This document shows positions 55,748 through 64,000 of a DNA stretch of 64,000 nt, in pieces (position 1 is the first letter of the stretch; each line of letters starts with the position of its first letter). The notes beneath the pieces are model-generated. The model saw only the letters and a list, made by a program, of their open reading frames with translations, was not told where the DNA came from and made no database searches. The position numbers and the translations under genes were made by a program. Origin of the DNA: Clostridium_AD sp050717535 (GTDB lineage Bacteria > Bacillota > Clostridia > Clostridiales > Clostridiaceae). The DNA lies in NCBI RefSeq assembly GCF_050717535.1, contig NZ_JBOITM010000078.1, forward strand, positions 1 to 64,000, in the 5' to 3' direction.

Positions 55748-56401
55748 TTAGTTGGCCTCCCCAATTATATAATCAACCAATACACCTGGAGTAACAATAT
55801 TATTTGGATCAAGCTTTCCAAGCTTAACAATGTTTCCAGCTTCTACTATTACAATTTCTGCAGCAGTAGCCATAGTTGGATTAAAATTTCTTGCTGTTCC
55901 ATAATAAACTGCATTTCCAATTTCATCTACTACACTTGCATAAATGAGTGCTAAATCAGCTTTGATGGGAAGCTCTAATAAATATTCTTTTCCCTCAATA
56001 GTAAATTTTTGTTTACCATCTTCCACCATAGTAGCAACTCCTGTAGAAGTAAGCACTCCACCAAGGCCAGCTCCCGCTGATCTTATTCTCTCAATTAGTG
56101 TTCCTTGTGGTACAAGTTCTACTTCTATTTTCCCTTCAGTCATAAGTCTTCCGGTCTCAGCATTTGTTCCTATGTGAGAAACTATAACCTTTTTAACTTG
56201 TCCATTAACTATAAGTTTCCCTATGCCTCTGTCTACATAGCTTGTATCATTTGCTATTATAATTAAATTTTTAACATTTGTTTCAATCAATAAATCAATT
56301 ATCTTTTCTGGTGTTCCACAGGCCAAAAATCCACCTATCATTATTGACATTCCGTCTTTAAGTAATGGTCTAACTCTATCTAAAGTTACAACCTTATTCA
56401 T
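55748..56401 (-). CDS. ctfA: Acetoacetate/butyrate CoA-transferase subunit A
   Basis: 217 residues, AtoD/CtfA family with 'MIGGFLACGTPEKIID', 'IVSHIGTNAETGR'-like 'VIVSHIGTNAETG' and 'VPQGTLIERIRSAGAGLGG'. AAGGAGGG precedes the ATG. First gene of the ctfA-ctfB-atoE operon; with the transporter this fits uptake or release of butyrate/acetoacetate and conversion to acyl-CoA. Confidence 0.93.
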   Translation of the reverse strand: MNKVVTLDRVRPLLKDGMSIMIGGFLACGTPEKIIDLLIETNVKNLIIIANDTSYVDRGIGKLIVNGQVKKVIVSHIGTNAETGRLMTEGKIEVELVPQGTLIERIRSAGAGLGGVLTSTGVATMVEDGKQKFTIEGKEYLLELPIKADLALIYASVVDEIGNAVYYGTARNFNPTMATAAEIVIVEAGNIVKLGKLDPNNIVTPGVLVDYIIGEAN

Positions 56402-56996
56402 TTATTTTCCCTCCTTGTAGTTTATTGCAATTGTAAAGTTTATAATATTTATTTGTATTTTATTACAAAACAAAAAGGACCGAATTTCTAGTGCCTTAAT
56501 TAATTAAATACTAAAACTGATAATGCAATGAAAAAACTTTATAAATGTATTTATAGATTTACATGGAATTTGTAAATTTTGTTTTTTACTTGCAATTTAA
56601 ATATAGTCCTTAGAAAATTCATATAGAACACAATTACACAAAATTTGTAATGTTTTATAATTCTATGTAATTACTTATAAAAGTTATTTCCTCTTCTGTG
56701 ATGTACCGCTTATTTAAGGCTTCTATTAAAATATCACCAGTACTTTATTATAGATTTTAGGCACTACAAGGTGGAAAACGAAAATTTGTTTAAAACCGGC
56801 GGTGTTATTAATCATGAAGAAGAACATGTCATTATGCGGTTGAATTGTATCTTTTGATTCAAGATAACATTTGTTTTAACAACAAATTTGTATAAAGGGT
56901 ATTAGGTTAATTTGTAGAATAAGATATGTATCTGGAAAATTGTAATAATATTAAATATATAACAGAAGCAAAATAAATACTAGGACGGTATAAGAA
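56402..56996. other. 595-base gap with two short decayed-looking frames
   Basis: No complete gene. On the minus strand about 56657-56737 reads 'STGDILIEALNKRYITEEEI', ending in a stop; on the plus strand about 56768-56854 reads 'NLFKTGGVINHEEEHVIMRL' and stops. Neither has a start or ribosome binding site and I do not recognise either family; they may be leftovers of deleted genes. The ctfA and kinase promoters must be here but I cannot place them confidently. Confidence 0.4.
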
Positions 56997-58772
56997 ATGA
57001 AGAAAAAAGGTATAAGGAAGAAAATTATTTTTAGCTTTTTTATAATATCCATTTTATTAGCAACTATTATTTCAGGAATTTGGTACTTCAGAACTTCTGC
57101 AAAAATGACGGAAATAGTAAGTAATTATACCTTTAAAATAATTAGTCAAGCTAATGATAACTTTATGATAACTTTGAAGGATATAGAATATTTAGGTACA
57201 ACTATTTCTCTAAATAGGCCCAATGTTATTGATGTTATAGGATATGATGATAAATCTGATGAATATTCAAAATTAATTAATGATAGAAAACTAGATGATT
57301 ATATTTCAAGTATATATGCTTACAAGTATTATATAACTGGAATCTCAATTACAACTACAAATGGCAGAAATTATTCCCAAGGAACTTGCTCACTTATAAG
57401 TTATGAAAGCAAGAAAAAAATACTTAGTAATATAAAAAAAGATAGTAATAAAATTCTAATAACAGCCCACTCTTCTAGTAATATTGAACAAATATCCTCA
57501 ACAATGAATAAAAACGTTATAACAGTAACAACGCCTATCAAAAAAAACAAAGAAGTTATTGGTATGGTAGAGATTGATTGCAATTATGATATGATAAAAA
57601 CACTTAATAATTCCCGATTGCCAATAAACAGTAAATTATTCGTAATAGATAAAACAGGTAAATTTATTTACAATAGTACTAGTAATCAACTTTATAAAAA
57701 TATTACAACTACAGAGTATAAAAATATATTTAGTAAATTAAATAATAATGACGGTAGTTTTTTTGAAAATGTAGGTAAGAATTCTATGTTTGTAGTTTAT
57801 CATAAATCTATTTATACAAATTGGATTACTGTTGGGATAGTTCCCAAAAAAATTATGCTCAAAGAACCCTTAAATACCTTTAGAACTACAACTATAATAT
57901 CATTAATATTTCTAATGGTAATTCTCCTGGTTGCAGTTATTATTTCCTTTAGTATTACAAAAAACGTTGAAAAATTAAGGAATGCAATGGAAAGTGTAAA
58001 AAATGGGAATCTTAAAAGCAGTATTGTTATAAATTCAAATGATGAAATTGAAGATTTAAGTGACAGTTTCAATGCAATGCTAGGTCGGATAAATAGGCTA
58101 ATGGAAGATGTATCGGAAGGGGAAAAACAAAAGAGACTATTAGAGATTAAAACTCTTCAAGCACAAATAAATCCTCATTTTCTAGCTAACACTTTAAATA
58201 CTATAAAGTGGTTAGCGGATATACAAAGAATTGATAACATTAGTAATCTAACAGATTCAGTAATAGAATTATTGAATGTGAGTATTGGTAGAAAGGATGA
58301 ATTTATAACCATAGGTAAAGAAATAGAATATATAAAGCATTACATCAATATTCAACAGTATAAATATTGTGATAAATTCAAGGTGGATTTTGAAATAGAA
58401 GACGATGTTATAAATCACAAGATTCCAAGATTATTATTACAACCTGTATTAGAAAATGCAATTTTGCATGGAATAGATCCAATGAACGATATTGGTATAA
58501 TTTTAATGAAGATTATTAAAGAGAATGATAATATATATATTTCTATAAGAGACAATGGCATCGGAATGACGGAATTAGAAATTAAAAAGGCTTTATCCCA
58601 AAATGATAGCAAGAAGAGATTTAGTAATATTGGATTAAGAAATGTAGATCAAAGAATAAAATTATATTATGGTGAAGTTTATGGGGTAAATATTACAAGT
58701 GTTAAAAACTCTTTTACAGAAATCAAAATAGTAATTCCTTGTGCAGAGGGGGGAAATATAGGAAATGACTAA
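56997..58772 (+). CDS. YesM/LytS-family sensor histidine kinase
   Basis: 591 residues: membrane segment (about 11-30), extracytoplasmic Cache-like sensor (about 35-295), second membrane segment (about 300-322), HAMP, His_kinase domain with His394 in 'QINPHFLANTLNTIKW', and a HATPase ('DNGIGMTE'). Its gene overlaps the response regulator by 8 bases. It should sense the ligand of the ABC transporter encoded downstream. The preceding ribosome binding site is weak (AGGACGG). Confidence 0.92.
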   Translation: MKKKGIRKKIIFSFFIISILLATIISGIWYFRTSAKMTEIVSNYTFKIISQANDNFMITLKDIEYLGTTISLNRPNVIDVIGYDDKSDEYSKLINDRKLDDYISSIYAYKYYITGISITTTNGRNYSQGTCSLISYESKKKILSNIKKDSNKILITAHSSSNIEQISSTMNKNVITVTTPIKKNKEVIGMVEIDCNYDMIKTLNNSRLPINSKLFVIDKTGKFIYNSTSNQLYKNITTTEYKNIFSKLNNNDGSFFENVGKNSMFVVYHKSIYTNWITVGIVPKKIMLKEPLNTFRTTTIISLIFLMVILLVAVIISFSITKNVEKLRNAMESVKNGNLKSSIVINSNDEIEDLSDSFNAMLGRINRLMEDVSEGEKQKRLLEIKTLQAQINPHFLANTLNTIKWLADIQRIDNISNLTDSVIELLNVSIGRKDEFITIGKEIEYIKHYINIQQYKYCDKFKVDFEIEDDVINHKIPRLLLQPVLENAILHGIDPMNDIGIILMKIIKENDNIYISIRDNGIGMTELEIKKALSQNDSKKRFSNIGLRNVDQRIKLYYGEVYGVNITSVKNSFTEIKIVIPCAEGGNIGND

Positions 58773-60396
58773 AATAATGATTGTTGATGATGATGTTATT
58801 GCCAAGGCTAATTTACGAACAATGATAGGCTGGGAAAACCCAAACTTTCAGTTTTGTAAAGATTGCTCTAATGGAAAGGTAGCTATGGATGTTATCCAAG
58901 CAACTAAACCAGACATAGTAATTACAGATATGAATATGCCTATAATGAATGGGGTGGAGTTAATTAGTTTTATAACCAAAAACTATCCTAACATTAAAAT
59001 AATAGCACTAAGCGCTTATGATGATTATGATTACGTCAGGGAAAGTTTGAAAATGGGAGCGGTTGATTATATTCTAAAACATAAGATGTCGAAAAGTAAT
59101 ATTTTAGATGTTTTAAATACCACTGTAGATTTAATTGAAAAAGGAAATAAAGCTATAGTGGTAAAGACTAAGCTAAGTGAAGAAATGGTTATTAACAATG
59201 AATTGGTTAAAAGGGATTTATTAATAGAACTTTCAAGGATGAAAAAACTAAGAAATGGGTATTTAGAGAAATTCAAAAAATATTTTAATATAGACATTGA
59301 GCTTCACAATATTTTCTTTATAATTATTGAACTTGATGACTATAAAGAGTATAAAAAGAATTATTCATATGAAGATGAAAATGTATTTATTAACTCATAT
59401 ATTCAGATTTTAAATGAAGTGGTGGGAGGTACAAATAAAATTATACTCTCACATCTTGAGGAAGGGAAGTTTGTATTACTTTTGTCCTTTTCAGGGTTAA
59501 GAAGCGAGTTAGAAATTTCATTTCAGCTTAACTCAATTACTGAAAGAATAAAATTAAGTACTAAAAGGTTTTTTAATAAAACGGTATCACTTGGAGTAAG
59601 TGACAAATGCAGTAATATTTCTGAGCTTAGAGTATGTTATTTGCAGGCTGAAAGTGCTTTAAAGTATAAGTTTCTTGCAGGGAAGGGAAATACCTTTAAA
59701 TTAAATGACCAAAAGAAAAATAAGAGTTCTTATTATGATTTGGATATTAAAGACGAAAAGAACATATCTGCTTGCATTGAGGCCTTTGAATGGGAAAAAC
59801 TCAAGTCGTACATTTATAATATATACGACAATATAATTTTGCATAATATTGATACAAAGATAGCTAGAGTTATTTGGTTTCAAATAATAAATATTATAAG
59901 TAAAGTTTTGCGCAAGAATGGAGTTAACAATGATCTGTTTATAAAAGAGAAAGAATCTTCTTTTGAAATCCTTGAGAATTTCGAAACAGCAGAAGACCAG
60001 AAAGATTATGTAATTAACATATGCAATAGGGTTATGGAGTTGTTAAAGTCTTTAAAAATTCAAAATAATTATTCTAATTATACTAAAAACGCAATAAAGT
60101 TTATAAACGAAAACTATAAGAAAAACATTTGTTTAGATGATGTGGCGCAGAATTTAGGAATATCAAGCCCTTATTTAAGTCGTATATTTAGAAATGATTG
60201 TGAGGGTGGATTTTCTAGTTATCTAAACATGGTTAGAGTGGCTAATGTAAAGATATTAATAAGAAATGGAAGTTATAACCTAAAGGAAATAGTAAATGAA
60301 ACTGGATTTAACAACTATAATTATTTTTTTAAGGTGTTTAAGGAGATAGAGGGTATGACTCCAATTGAGTATAAGGTTAACTTAAATAAAGAATAG
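58765..60396 (+). CDS. YesN-type response regulator with AraC output domain
   Basis: 543 residues. Receiver with Asp55 in 'VITDMNMPIMNG', a long linker, and C-terminal AraC helix-turn-helix pair (about 440-540; 'VAQNLGISSPYLSRIF', 'FNNYNYFFKVFKEIEGMTP'). GAGGGGGG precedes the ATG. Probably activates the operon starting at 60502. Confidence 0.92.
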   Translation: MTKIMIVDDDVIAKANLRTMIGWENPNFQFCKDCSNGKVAMDVIQATKPDIVITDMNMPIMNGVELISFITKNYPNIKIIALSAYDDYDYVRESLKMGAVDYILKHKMSKSNILDVLNTTVDLIEKGNKAIVVKTKLSEEMVINNELVKRDLLIELSRMKKLRNGYLEKFKKYFNIDIELHNIFFIIIELDDYKEYKKNYSYEDENVFINSYIQILNEVVGGTNKIILSHLEEGKFVLLLSFSGLRSELEISFQLNSITERIKLSTKRFFNKTVSLGVSDKCSNISELRVCYLQAESALKYKFLAGKGNTFKLNDQKKNKSSYYDLDIKDEKNISACIEAFEWEKLKSYIYNIYDNIILHNIDTKIARVIWFQIINIISKVLRKNGVNNDLFIKEKESSFEILENFETAEDQKDYVINICNRVMELLKSLKIQNNYSNYTKNAIKFINENYKKNICLDDVAQNLGISSPYLSRIFRNDCEGGFSSYLNMVRVANVKILIRNGSYNLKEIVNETGFNNYNYFFKVFKEIEGMTPIEYKVNLNKE

Positions 60397-60453
60397 TACA
60401 ATATTTTAGAGTAAAGTTTAAAATTTTGTTGTTAAAATAGGTGAAATTTCCTT

Positions 60454-60479
60454 TATAATTAAGTTACAAACGATTACAT
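60454..60479 (+). promoter_or_regulatory. -10 box and cre-like site before the second binding protein
   Basis: TATAAT (60454-60459) is followed at 60464-60479 by TTACAAACGATTACAT, which matches the clostridial/Bacillus cre consensus WTGNAARCGNWWWCAW at all but one position (A for G). Its place at about the transcription start is typical for CcpA repression. The -35 region is poor, in line with dependence on the YesN-type activator. Confidence 0.7.
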
Positions 60480-60501
60480 CAAAAATATAGGGGGGATTTT
60501 A

Positions 60502-61839
60502 ATGAGGAGAATAAAAAATATAAAAATAGTTTCTGCTATTTTGGCAGCAACTATTATTGGAGGGTCATTAATTGGGTGTGGTAGTAAAAGCCCAACGGAT
60601 GATAGTAAGACATCGGCAGCTACAAAAGAAAAGCAAACAGTTACATTCTGGTCATGGGTTCCGACAGATATTCAAGGAAAAGCTTTAGTTGAAGCTTTTG
60701 AAAAAAAATACCCAGATATAAAGGTGGATTATTGGAGAGGTGAACAGACGGATTACCAAAAGAAACTGCAAGTTGCTATGGCTGCAGGTGAAGGACCAGA
60801 TGTACTTGGTATGCAAGTAGGTGGAATGCTTCAGCAATATGCGTCTCTGCTTGAACCAATTAAACCTCTGGCTGATAAGAACTGGGGTACAGGTTGGGAA
60901 TCTAAATTAGTACCTGCAGCTGTACAACAAACTAAAGACAAATCAGGTAGTGTTGTAGCTTTACCAATCAATTTTACAGCTCAGGAATTTGTTCTTTACA
61001 ACAAAACTATATTTGATAAGTATGGTATTAAAGAAATACCAAAAACATATGCACAATGGAAAACCATATCAGATACTTTGAAAAAAAATGGTGTAATACC
61101 TGTTGCGTTCGGAGCAAAGGATACATGGCATGATACTGATATGTTTGTAGCTCTTTCTAATCAGTTTGGTCCTAAAAAAATTTATGAGGCCGAAGCTGGC
61201 AAATTGGCTTGGACAGACAAAGTATTTGTGGATACTTTAACTGCATGGAAAAAAATATATGATGATAAGATCTTCGAAGACGGATCACTGGGAGTTGCTA
61301 CTTATCCTGATGCTAGAGATCAATACTACTATTCAGGAAAAGCCGCTATGTTTTTAACTGGAAGTTGGCATATGTCATATTTCTTGCCAAATGGAGAGAA
61401 ATTTGGAACTAAGATTGAAAATGATGAAACAGGAATGTTTATTTTACCTCAAATTGGACCAAATGAATCAAAAGCTGTTGCTAGTGTAGATACTGCGGTA
61501 GCTATTAATAAGTCCTCTAAAAATAAAGATGCTGCTTGGAAGTTATTTAGCTTTATTACTATGGAAGAGGGTCAACAGATAATGGCAGACTTTATGCAAG
61601 GGTCTCCATCTAAGTTAGGTGTAAAGGTAAATAATCTTGATCAAATTAAGTTTCAATCTGAGAAGGATTCTGTAAATTATGTAAATGACAAAGTTAATAA
61701 TTCAATAGGAAAAAGATTGCTAGACTATCCAGAACTCACAGAAGCTATAGGAAATGCAATGCAAGAAGTAGCTGCTGGAAAGAAAATAGAAGATGCTTTA
61801 AAAAACATACAAACTGTTTCTGATGGAATTAAAAGATAA
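60502..61839 (+). CDS. Sugar ABC transporter substrate-binding lipoprotein
   Basis: 445 residues, UgpB/MalE type. Signal peptide and lipobox 'LIGC' (Cys26), then 'KEKQTVTFWSWVP' at the start of the mature fold and 'GPDVLGMQVGGM' further in. GGGGGGAT precedes the ATG. Works with the two permeases that follow; the partial GH43 downstream suggests arabinose- or xylose-containing oligosaccharides. Confidence 0.93.
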   Translation: MRRIKNIKIVSAILAATIIGGSLIGCGSKSPTDDSKTSAATKEKQTVTFWSWVPTDIQGKALVEAFEKKYPDIKVDYWRGEQTDYQKKLQVAMAAGEGPDVLGMQVGGMLQQYASLLEPIKPLADKNWGTGWESKLVPAAVQQTKDKSGSVVALPINFTAQEFVLYNKTIFDKYGIKEIPKTYAQWKTISDTLKKNGVIPVAFGAKDTWHDTDMFVALSNQFGPKKIYEAEAGKLAWTDKVFVDTLTAWKKIYDDKIFEDGSLGVATYPDARDQYYYSGKAAMFLTGSWHMSYFLPNGEKFGTKIENDETGMFILPQIGPNESKAVASVDTAVAINKSSKNKDAAWKLFSFITMEEGQQIMADFMQGSPSKLGVKVNNLDQIKFQSEKDSVNYVNDKVNNSIGKRLLDYPELTEAIGNAMQEVAAGKKIEDALKNIQTVSDGIKR

Positions 61840-61846
61840 ATAACTA

Positions 61847-61874
61847 TGACATTCTCAGCACTGCTGAGATGTCA
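61847..61874 (+). terminator. Intercistronic hairpin after the binding protein
   Basis: TGACATTCTCAGCA and TGCTGAGATGTCA pair around a single central C with a small bulge. The U-tract is weak (TTCTCT), so it probably reduces rather than stops transcription into the permeases. Confidence 0.6.
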
Positions 61875-61906
61875 TTCTCTATAATACATTAAAAAGTAGG
61901 TGTTTT

Positions 61907-62794
61907 GTGATGAATACAAAGGGTTGTAAAAAAAGTACACCTTATTTATTTGTACTACCAATATTAGTATTGTCAGGCGTGCTTTTATACTACAGTATAG
62001 GGTTTACTATTTACACAAGTTTTTTTCAATGGAATGGTATTGATAACAATATGATTTTTATAGGTTTTGAAAATTATGTAAAGTTATTTTCTGACAGAGT
62101 CTTCTATATAGCAATGTGGAATAATTTGTTATTTATGATATTTACAATAGGGATTCAATGCTTTCTAGGTCTATTCATGGCAGTTTTATTTAGAGCTAAG
62201 CTAAGAGGAAACACCATATTTAAATCTATATTGTTTTTACCAACTATTATGGCCCCTGTAATTATTGCTGCTATTTTCAGGATATTACTAGATGCAAATT
62301 TGGGAAGCATAAACAATGTTTTTAGAATGCTTCATTTGAATTTTTTAGCAGTTTCATGGCTTGGAGATCCAAAGTATTCGCTTATTTCAGTAATTATGGT
62401 AAATGTTTACGAATGGATGGGCTTTAGTATGTTGTTATATTTTTCAGCATTACTAGCAATTCCAGAGGAAATATATGAATCAGCTAGAATTGATGGTTCA
62501 GGTTTTTGGAACACCCTATTTAAAATAACAATTCCATTAGTGAATGGGACCACGTCTACTCTAGTGGTTTTAGGGATAATAGGCTCACTTAAAACCTTTG
62601 ATATTGTTGTGCTTCTAACTGGTGGTGGACCAGGAAAATCCACTGAAATCTTAAGTACATTCCTATATAAACGATCCATACAAGAATTCGATGGGGGGTC
62701 TGCAGCCGCTATAGGTGTAATTATATTAATAATATCTCTAATACTAGCTATAACTCAGATCAAATTATATAATCGTTCAAGGAAAAATAATTAG
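61907..62794 (+). CDS. ABC sugar permease, MalF/UgpA type
   Basis: 295 residues, six membrane segments, EAA loop 'ESARIDGSGFWNTLFKITIP'. The N-terminal 'PYLFVLPILVLSGVLLYYS' is the first segment. Pairs with the next gene. No ATPase is encoded here. Confidence 0.93.
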   Translation: MMNTKGCKKSTPYLFVLPILVLSGVLLYYSIGFTIYTSFFQWNGIDNNMIFIGFENYVKLFSDRVFYIAMWNNLLFMIFTIGIQCFLGLFMAVLFRAKLRGNTIFKSILFLPTIMAPVIIAAIFRILLDANLGSINNVFRMLHLNFLAVSWLGDPKYSLISVIMVNVYEWMGFSMLLYFSALLAIPEEIYESARIDGSGFWNTLFKITIPLVNGTTSTLVVLGIIGSLKTFDIVVLLTGGGPGKSTEILSTFLYKRSIQEFDGGSAAAIGVIILIISLILAITQIKLYNRSRKNN

Positions 62795-62814
62795 TAAATT
62801 TGTGAGGTGATATA

Positions 62815-63621
62815 ATGTATGGTAATTTAACAAGGTTAAAAAAGTTTATAATTTATTTAGTGATTTTATTTTTTTCTATTATATGGATATATCCTATTGC
62901 AAAGTCTGTAATTCAATCCTTGCAAATTAAGGGACTGGATAACTATGCTTCAGTTATAAATAATCCGGAATTGAATTATTTTAGAGTTATCTTTAATAGT
63001 TTATTTATTTCAATTTCTACAGCTACCATTGTTACTATAACAGCATCCTTAGCTGCATTTGGTTTTTCGAAAATGGAGTTCAGATATAAAAGTTTATTAT
63101 ATTATATGTTGCTTGCTTGTCTTGCAATACCACCTGTAGCTGTAATGACACCCTTGTTTTATACAGTTAAGACGCTGAAGATGACAAATTCATATGGAGC
63201 GCTTATTCTCCCTTTAGTAGCTTTTAATGCACCATTCATGTTAATGATACTTAAAAATTATTTTGATACTATTCCGAATGAAATTATAGAAGCAGCTTCA
63301 ATAGATGGTTGTTCCCAGCTTAGTATATATAAAATAATTATGTTGCCTCTTGGAATTCCAGCTATGATTAATGTAGGTGTTTTAACCTTTATTTATTCAT
63401 GGAATGATTTTTTAATCCCATTGCTTTTTGTAAGAGAAAAGTCAATGTATACTGTTACCATAGCCACATCGTTTTATACATCCACTAAAAATCAAACTCC
63501 TGAAATGGTGGCTCAACTATATGCAGCACTAATACTAATGTCATTACCTTCAATATTGTTATACATGTTCAGTCAAAGGTATTTGCAAGATGGCCTTACT
63601 TCAGGGGCTATTAAGGGGTAG
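62815..63621 (+). CDS. ABC sugar permease, MalG/UgpE type
   Basis: 268 residues, six membrane segments and EAA loop 'IEAASIDGCSQLSIYKIIML'; ends 'QDGLTSGAIKG', typical of the family. GAGGTG precedes the ATG. Second half of the translocation pore. Confidence 0.93.
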   Translation: MYGNLTRLKKFIIYLVILFFSIIWIYPIAKSVIQSLQIKGLDNYASVINNPELNYFRVIFNSLFISISTATIVTITASLAAFGFSKMEFRYKSLLYYMLLACLAIPPVAVMTPLFYTVKTLKMTNSYGALILPLVAFNAPFMLMILKNYFDTIPNEIIEAASIDGCSQLSIYKIIMLPLGIPAMINVGVLTFIYSWNDFLIPLLFVREKSMYTVTIATSFYTSTKNQTPEMVAQLYAALILMSLPSILLYMFSQRYLQDGLTSGAIKG

Positions 63622-63636
63622 AAGGGAGTTAAAAGT

Positions 63637-64000
63637 ATGTCCAATTTAAAAGAAGTTTTATCACATTTACCCTTGCAGGGTGAGATTCAATATGAAAACC
63701 CAGTAAGTATAATGAATTCTGGAAACAAACATTCTATAGATAATCCAGACCCATATGTTATTAAATATAATGGAGAATATTATTGTTATACAAGTAGTAC
63801 TGGAGGACCAGCAGGAATAAATATTCTTAATTCTAAAGATTTAATTAACTGGACAAATATAGGCTATGCTTTTGTAACAGAAAACGAGAAGGAGTTTTGG
63901 GCACCTTGCGTAATATACAACAATGGGATTTTTTATATGTATTATTCTTCAATTCAAAATAATGAAGATGATTGTCATCTAGAATTTATGAAGGTGGCGA
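63637..64000 (+). CDS. Glycoside hydrolase family 43, 5' part
   Basis: 121 codons before the window ends. 'IDNPDPYVIKYNGEYYCYTS' (probable general base Asp38), 'LINWTNIGYAF' and 'FWAPCVIYNNGIFYMYYSS' are the first blades of the GH43 five-bladed propeller. Most such enzymes are alpha-L-arabinofuranosidases or beta-xylosidases. No signal peptide, so cytoplasmic, acting on sugars brought in by the ABC transporter. AGAAGGGAG precedes the ATG. The 3' part lies outside the window. Confidence 0.85.
   Translation, partial: MSNLKEVLSHLPLQGEIQYENPVSIMNSGNKHSIDNPDPYVIKYNGEYYCYTSSTGGPAGINILNSKDLINWTNIGYAFVTENEKEFWAPCVIYNNGIFYMYYSSIQNNEDDCHLEFMKVA

Noticed and set aside
55658..55954. 98-codon frame across the ctfA/ctfB junction on the plus strand
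   Set aside because: Antisense to two well-supported genes, Asn/Ser/Tyr-rich product without a start signal.

Overview
The window looks like a chromosomal segment of an anaerobic, low-GC Clostridium (sensu stricto type). Coding and intergenic DNA are AT-rich, nearly every gene has a strong AGGAGG-type ribosome binding site, TTG and GTG starts are frequent, and the gene content is typically clostridial: Etf flavoproteins, AdhE, acetoacetate CoA-transferase, PTS permeases and LytS/YesM-YesN two-component pairs. I saw no rRNA, tRNA, CRISPR array or intact insertion sequence.

Layout. (1) 1-8252: start of a kinase-like gene leaving the window, an RpiR regulator, then an operon for a FAD-linked oxidase, MFS transporter, EtfB, EtfA, a KduD-like dehydrogenase and an FGGY kinase, i.e. 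an Etf-coupled catabolic route for an unidentified polyol or sugar acid. (2) 8253-12570: a scarred region with a duplicated surE head, a surE pseudogene, a glycerol dehydrogenase tail, a BCCT transporter, an intact surE, and AraC and chemotaxis-receptor remnants. (3) 12740-19023: a sigma-54 activator of LevR type followed by a near-consensus -24/-12 promoter and an operon for a KDPG-type aldolase, galactitol-type PTS IIA/IIB/IIC and a D-galactonate dehydratase homologue. (4) 19210-19720: transposon remnant. (5) 19767-21047: double-HD/HD-GYP protein. (6) 21194-32768: YesM/YesN pair, sugar ABC transporter without an ATPase, GH3, GH88 unsaturated glucuronyl hydrolase, a HAD protein and a discoidin-like protein; together this suggests import and cytoplasmic hydrolysis of unsaturated uronic-acid oligosaccharides. 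(7) 33211-35592: an AdhE gene lacking its 5' end. (8) 36003-40773: GltS with a sigma-54 promoter beside its probable sigma-54 two-component system. (9) 40984-45387: decayed and small orphan genes with two shared repeats. (10) 45547-53375: a four-gene Wadjet-like SMC defence operon (jetD-jetA-jetB-jetC). (11) 53508-56401: acetoacetate CoA-transferase and short-chain fatty acid transporter. (12) 56997-64000: a second YesM/YesN and ABC sugar locus with a cre-like site, ending in a GH43 gene cut by the window.

The parts connect: GH88 products are normally isomerised, reduced by KduD, phosphorylated and cleaved by KDPG aldolase. A KduD-like gene and a KDPG-type aldolase are present, although in separate operons with their own regulators. 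The best candidates for something little described are the oxidase/EtfBA operon, the sigma-54 PTS-galactonate operon without a kinase, the JetD-first Wadjet variant, and two exact intergenic repeats.
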